Below, one piece after another: positions 60,487 to 64,000 of a DNA stretch of 64,000 nt. Below the pieces are notes generated by a model that was given only the letters and a program-made list of their open reading frames with translations, had not been told where the DNA came from and ran no database searches. Both the position numbers and the translations under genes were made by a program. The stretch's first letter is position 1, and each line of letters opens with the position of its first letter. Source of the DNA: DAINRZ01 sp964634885. GTDB lineage: Bacteria > Bacteroidota > Ignavibacteria > Kapaibacteriales > UBA2268. The DNA is taken from assembly GCA_964634885.1 (NCBI GenBank), contig CAZWLN010000006.1, positions 62,001 through 126,000 of the forward strand, given 5' to 3'.

Positions 60487-63400
60487 TTATCTGTTCAATA
60501 TCATCTGTTTTGTCAGTTTAACGCCGTTAGCTTCAAGAGTGTAGTTATAGGCGCCGCTTGTGAGCTTGGATGTGGAAGCGTTAACATCGACAGTGTTGAG
60601 GCCTTCGATGGCAACAACATTGAAGCTTGCAACTTCACGTCCGAAGAGGTCGGCGATTATAATTCTTGCATTAGTAGTAACGGGTGAGTAGAAACTGATG
60701 GTAGTAGCTTCGGTGAACGGGTTCGGGATGTTTGTCATCAGGATGAATCCACCGGCAACTGCTTCGCCTACGCTGTTAGGATCGGGTACATTTTTCTGAG
60801 TAACAGTAACTGTAACCGGGTCTGATTCGATTGTACCGCAGTCGTTAGTAACCTGGCATGTATAATCGCCTGCATCTGTAGTTGCAGCAGCAGCTACTGT
60901 GAAGGTTGCGCTGTTGGTACCAACTTCTTCACCGTCTCTGAACCACTTGTATGTTAAAGTACCGGGGCCGTCGGCAACGACGACGAGTTCAATAGGATTG
61001 CCTGCTGTAACAGCAACGGGGCCTGTAGTGATGCTTGTAATCGTAGGTAAGGGGTCAACGGTAAGAGTTGCAGAGTTGGAAGCAGTAACTTCACCCATGA
61101 AGGTAATGTCAACGGAGTAAATACCTGCGTCGGCTACTTCTAATGGATCGATTGTAAGAGTAGTTGTCTTTGAACCGAGGATGCCGCTGCCGTCTGTAAG
61201 GTTAAGTCCGTCTTTCTTCCACTGGTATGTAGCTTCTGCATCGCCTTCGATTGCAACTTCGACTTTGAATGAAACTGCTTTCTGTTCACATTCTGTTACA
61301 GATTCGGGCTGTGCAGTGATTTCGAGGCTCGGAGGAGCAAGGACCTTAACTGTGTTTGAGCGTGTCCAGTTCCATTCTTTATTGCCGAGTAAACTAATAG
61401 TATAGTCGCAATAGCCGAGAATTTCGCAGTAAACTTCAATTGGTGTGCCCCAAGCTGTTGAGTTAAGGTTAGCAATTGAAAGTATGGATGACTGTGCGCC
61501 TGCGATGACATTGTATTCGTAATCGCTGCCGTCTGTTAACGGAACGCCGATGCCGTTTTCAATCTTGTACCACTGGAATTTGGGATTGTATATTTCGCTC
61601 GGGAAATCAGGATCGTAAGGCGGGAAGCCCTGTGTGTGCGATTCAACTTCGAATACTACGTTGCCGTGTTCTGAACCGGTCTGGTCAACGGGCTGACGTG
61701 TAATTGATGTCTTGCCGACAACAACGACGATGACTTCGTTTGTAAGAATAGGAGCAGTTCCACCCTGGCCGCTAACGATGCACTGGTATTTACCGGCATG
61801 TTTCCAGTCGAGTGTATCGAGGTTGAGTGTGGGTTCAGTTGCACCGGCGATGATGACGTCGTCTTTCATCCACTGGTAATATGAATGTGCATTCAGCGAT
61901 ACGTTTGCAACGCACTGGAGCTGCCATACTTCGCCTTTGCAGGAGAAGATGTCTTCAGGCTGTGTAACGACTGCTGCAACAGGCTGTACGTTTGTGTAAC
62001 CGGCATAGTAGCCGAGTCTCTCTGTACCGAAGAAGTCGAACATTTCCAATTCTGCATGGAGTGGATCTTCTTCGAGGAAGAGATTGCCGTTGTAGAATGT
62101 GCCTGAGTAAACGCCGACGTTAGTACTGTCGTTGTCGTCGTCATAGAATTCATATGTGAATACCTGGCCGCCGTTTCTTGTAATCCATTCCGGAGGAGCT
62201 TCGGTCGAAGCAACGTCGTTGAGAGCAACAAGAGTCTGGGTCATGCCCTGCCAGGTAGTAATGTCGGCTGCAACGCCTGTAAAGAAACCAAGGTTACCGC
62301 CTTCAGAATAATAGTTGTTCTCGTCGAGAACGATGGGAGCTGTAACGCCGGCAAAAATCGTGATGCCGAATGCAGCAGCATTGGTGCTTGCGTTATAGAG
62401 CATATTTCTTTTTGCTGTTGTTTTACCCAAGCCTGCGCCGATTTCATTAATATAAAGGGCAGCATCGGTATTGCCTGCACCGTTAACAATTACAGTATTG
62501 TAGAAGATATTCTCATCGAGGCCTAATGACATAATACCTTCGGCAAAGTTTGTCTGGATGAGATTGGTTGCAATGATACCAATTGAATTATTAGCATAAA
62601 TGCCATATCTGCCGGTTGCGGAAGCGCCGCTTTCAACGTAGATGTCATTGTAATATACCTTATGATAGGCGCCGTTAATAAAGATGCCGTTACCTTCGGT
62701 CGTGATGTCAATAGTGTTCTTTTCGATGTGAGCATAGTTTGTGAAAATGTCGGAACCGCCGCCGTTGATGAAGATGGCGTTCAATGCAGCGATATTATCG
62801 ACATCGATGGTATTGTTTGTTATTGTTGACTTTCTTGCGTCGAGAATAGATATGGCACCATAGCCAGAGCCTGTGAAAGTGTTGTTATTAATCAATACTT
62901 CAGGATAGTATGTTGCAGAGTGGAGAACCAGAACACCGTATTCTGCCGTGGCAGCGCCGACGAGATCGAATGTGTTGTTCTCGATTGTGCTCATGTTGAG
63001 TACATAGAGAGCCGAGCCTCCAAATCCTGTAGTTGTAAAGGTGTTATAAGTAAAGATGCCGCCGTTGTAGTCTGCGGGAGATGTGACAGCAGGCCTAAGC
63101 AGGTAAACTCCGCTACTTGTAAAGTTTGTGAAGCTGTTTCTCGAAACGAGAATGTCAGTGCCAACCGGAGTTACAGCGCCGTCCATTGCCATATAGACAG
63201 AGTAAAAGCCGCCGTTAATCTGGTTGTTGTAAAGCCTGAATGACGATAGATAGTTACCGTCGCTGTAAATATCAGCAAATGCTAAGGTATTTGCATCGGG
63301 GATAACATAGCCGTTGAAAACGTTGCCTTCGAGGTCGATACCGTAATAGCCGGTTGAAGTGTTTGTAAAGTTCAATATCTGGCCGCCTTCGTTGTACAGA

Positions 63401-64000
63401 CCTGTGCTGATGAGTCCGAAGGTAAGATATTTAATATCTACATTCATCTGGTTGAAGTGCCAGAACCAGTTGTCGCCAAGATCCCTGTCCCTTGCAACAC
63501 CTGCAATTGTAGTGTATGAAGGATAGTTCTTTGTGCCGTGGATGTAGAGTTCGTAGTCATTGTCGGTAGTGTATGTGCTGCCGTCGATCGACATTGTTGA
63601 GGATGTCGAATAGTTACCTGCAGCTACGCTTACTTCAAGATCGCCTAACATACCGCAGTAAGTTATGTATTCGCCCATTGTAGCGAAGTCAGAGAAATCG
63701 CCGGTAGGGCTGAGTGTGATCTTTGCCTGGTTGAAAGCAGGAGCTACTTTTCTGCCTGTCAGGGTATTGTTGCCGGCGGCAATATCGCCTGCTACATTTA
63801 CTGTGGCATCGATTGTGTAGATGATTCTCCTGTCGAAAGTGAAGAGGTTATTCTTCAGCCAGGTACCGGAGAAGGTACATGTTTCAGAAGCGCCTCCTGC
63901 CAGAGTATGGCTTGCGAGAGTCTGGGTAAGAACCAGAGGGCCGCCGACCTGATCGGGCCAGGAAATGGAAAGGCTGACAACAAAGTCGCCGGTAGCTGCA
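60487..64000 (-). CDS. T9SS surface protein with right-handed beta-helix and Ig-like domains (5' end outside window)
   Basis: The frame is open from the TAA at 60487 to the window edge, giving at least 1170 residues without the start. The visible N-terminal part (about 63400-64000) is Ig/beta-rich. A long right-handed beta-helix follows (about 62450-63400), with repeated phrases such as IENNTFDLVG, INNNTFTGSGYG and ITNNTIDVDN. After it come four Ig-like domains (61800-60750; TYQWKKDGLNL, YKWFRDGEEVG, YTCQVTNDCGTIES) and a T9SS-type tail (IPNPFTEATTISFY to SGAYNYTLEANG). Beta-helix proteins of this kind bind or cleave polysaccharides, but no catalytic site can be assigned. A terminator follows. 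Confidence 0.88.
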   Translation of the reverse strand, partial: AATGDFVVSLSISWPDQVGGPLVLTQTLASHTLAGGASETCTFSGTWLKNNLFTFDRRIIYTIDATVNVAGDIAAGNNTLTGRKVAPAFNQAKITLSPTGDFSDFATMGEYITYCGMLGDLEVSVAAGNYSTSSTMSIDGSTYTTDNDYELYIHGTKNYPSYTTIAGVARDRDLGDNWFWHFNQMNVDIKYLTFGLISTGLYNEGGQILNFTNTSTGYYGIDLEGNVFNGYVIPDANTLAFADIYSDGNYLSSFRLYNNQINGGFYSVYMAMDGAVTPVGTDILVSRNSFTNFTSSGVYLLRPAVTSPADYNGGIFTYNTFTTTGFGGSALYVLNMSTIENNTFDLVGAATAEYGVLVLHSATYYPEVLINNNTFTGSGYGAISILDARKSTITNNTIDVDNIAALNAIFINGGGSDIFTNYAHIEKNTIDITTEGNGIFINGAYHKVYYNDIYVESGASATGRYGIYANNSIGIIATNLIQTNFAEGIMSLGLDENIFYNTVIVNGAGNTDAALYINEIGAGLGKTTAKRNMLYNASTNAAAFGITIFAGVTAPIVLDENNYYSEGGNLGFFTGVAADITTWQGMTQTLVALNDVASTEAPPEWITRNGGQVFTYEFYDDDNDSTNVGVYSGTFYNGNLFLEEDPLHAELEMFDFFGTERLGYYAGYTNVQPVAAVVTQPEDIFSCKGEVWQLQCVANVSLNAHSYYQWMKDDVIIAGATEPTLNLDTLDWKHAGKYQCIVSGQGGTAPILTNEVIVVVVGKTSITRQPVDQTGSEHGNVVFEVESHTQGFPPYDPDFPSEIYNPKFQWYKIENGIGVPLTDGSDYEYNVIAGAQSSILSIANLNSTAWGTPIEVYCEILGYCDYTISLLGNKEWNWTRSNTVKVLAPPSLEITAQPESVTECEQKAVSFKVEVAIEGDAEATYQWKKDGLNLTDGSGILGSKTTTLTIDPLEVADAGIYSVDITFMGEVTASNSATLTVDPLPTITSITTGPVAVTAGNPIELVVVADGPGTLTYKWFRDGEEVGTNSATFTVAAAATTDAGDYTCQVTNDCGTIESDPVTVTVTQKNVPDPNSVGEAVAGGFILMTNIPNPFTEATTISFYSPVTTNARIIIADLFGREVASFNVVAIEGLNTVDVNASTSKLTSGAYNYTLEANGVKLTKQMILNR

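Overview
This 64 kb window looks like chromosomal DNA from a free-living Gram-negative bacterium of the Bacteroidota/Chlorobiota side of the FCB group; an Ignavibacteria- or Kapabacteria-like lineage is my best guess, which the window alone cannot settle. Four large exported proteins end in a type IX secretion (T9SS)-type beta-sandwich tail. There are two enzymes of a mevalonate pathway, many lipoproteins, and candidate promoters with the Bacteroidota TAnnTTTG -10 element. Several starts appear to be TTG, and Shine-Dalgarno sequences are often weak. No rRNA, tRNA or CRISPR array was seen.

Layout. 1-8.8 kb: end of an unknown gene, a membrane protein, an exported isochorismatase-like hydrolase, a LON-domain protein with an XRE-cupin regulator, sodB, rtcB, a GT2 glycosyltransferase and a YitT-type membrane protein. 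The last two carry matching composite repeats just after their stop codons. 8.8-13.3 kb: sppA, a PAP2-like protein, rplS and a GT4 glycosyltransferase. 13.3-16.9 kb: a restriction-modification (R-M) locus with an AT-rich nuclease gene, a methyltransferase-nuclease fusion and a DUF488 protein. 17-23.3 kb: a small membrane protein, tsaB and two tandem T9SS proteins with a degenerate C25 peptidase-like domain. 23.5-33.5 kb: a PmeII-like type II R-M pair, an HNH-like protein with seven DUF349-like repeats, a phosphodiester glycosidase-like protein, a type IIG enzyme, and a run of small AT-rich genes that includes two very short ones. 33.9-41.3 kb: mevalonate kinase-like and mevalonate diphosphate decarboxylase genes behind a giant T9SS surface protein, then a two-gene CI/LexA-like repressor. 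42-49 kb: hflX, an OmpA-family protein, two paralogous lipoproteins and a response regulator-histidine kinase hybrid. 49-58.6 kb: an iron alcohol dehydrogenase, a BadF-type kinase, an Mla-like ATPase, an HtrA protease, two paralogous envelope proteins of unknown function, an amino acid permease and a lipoprotein. 58.8-60.4 kb: a perR-dps-peroxiredoxin operon. 60.5-64 kb: a T9SS beta-helix/Ig protein that runs off the window.

The most interesting signal is in the defence genes. Three separate R-M loci lie within 20 kb. In two of them the AT-rich DNA is confined to the predicted target-recognition domain, while the catalytic parts have host-like composition. This looks like recent exchange of DNA specificity by recombination inside the genes. 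Other points for a second look are two unlisted small genes beside the type IIG enzyme, the HNH-DUF349 protein, the apparently inactive C25 pair, a PerR that lacks its structural zinc cysteines, and two dispersed repeat families.
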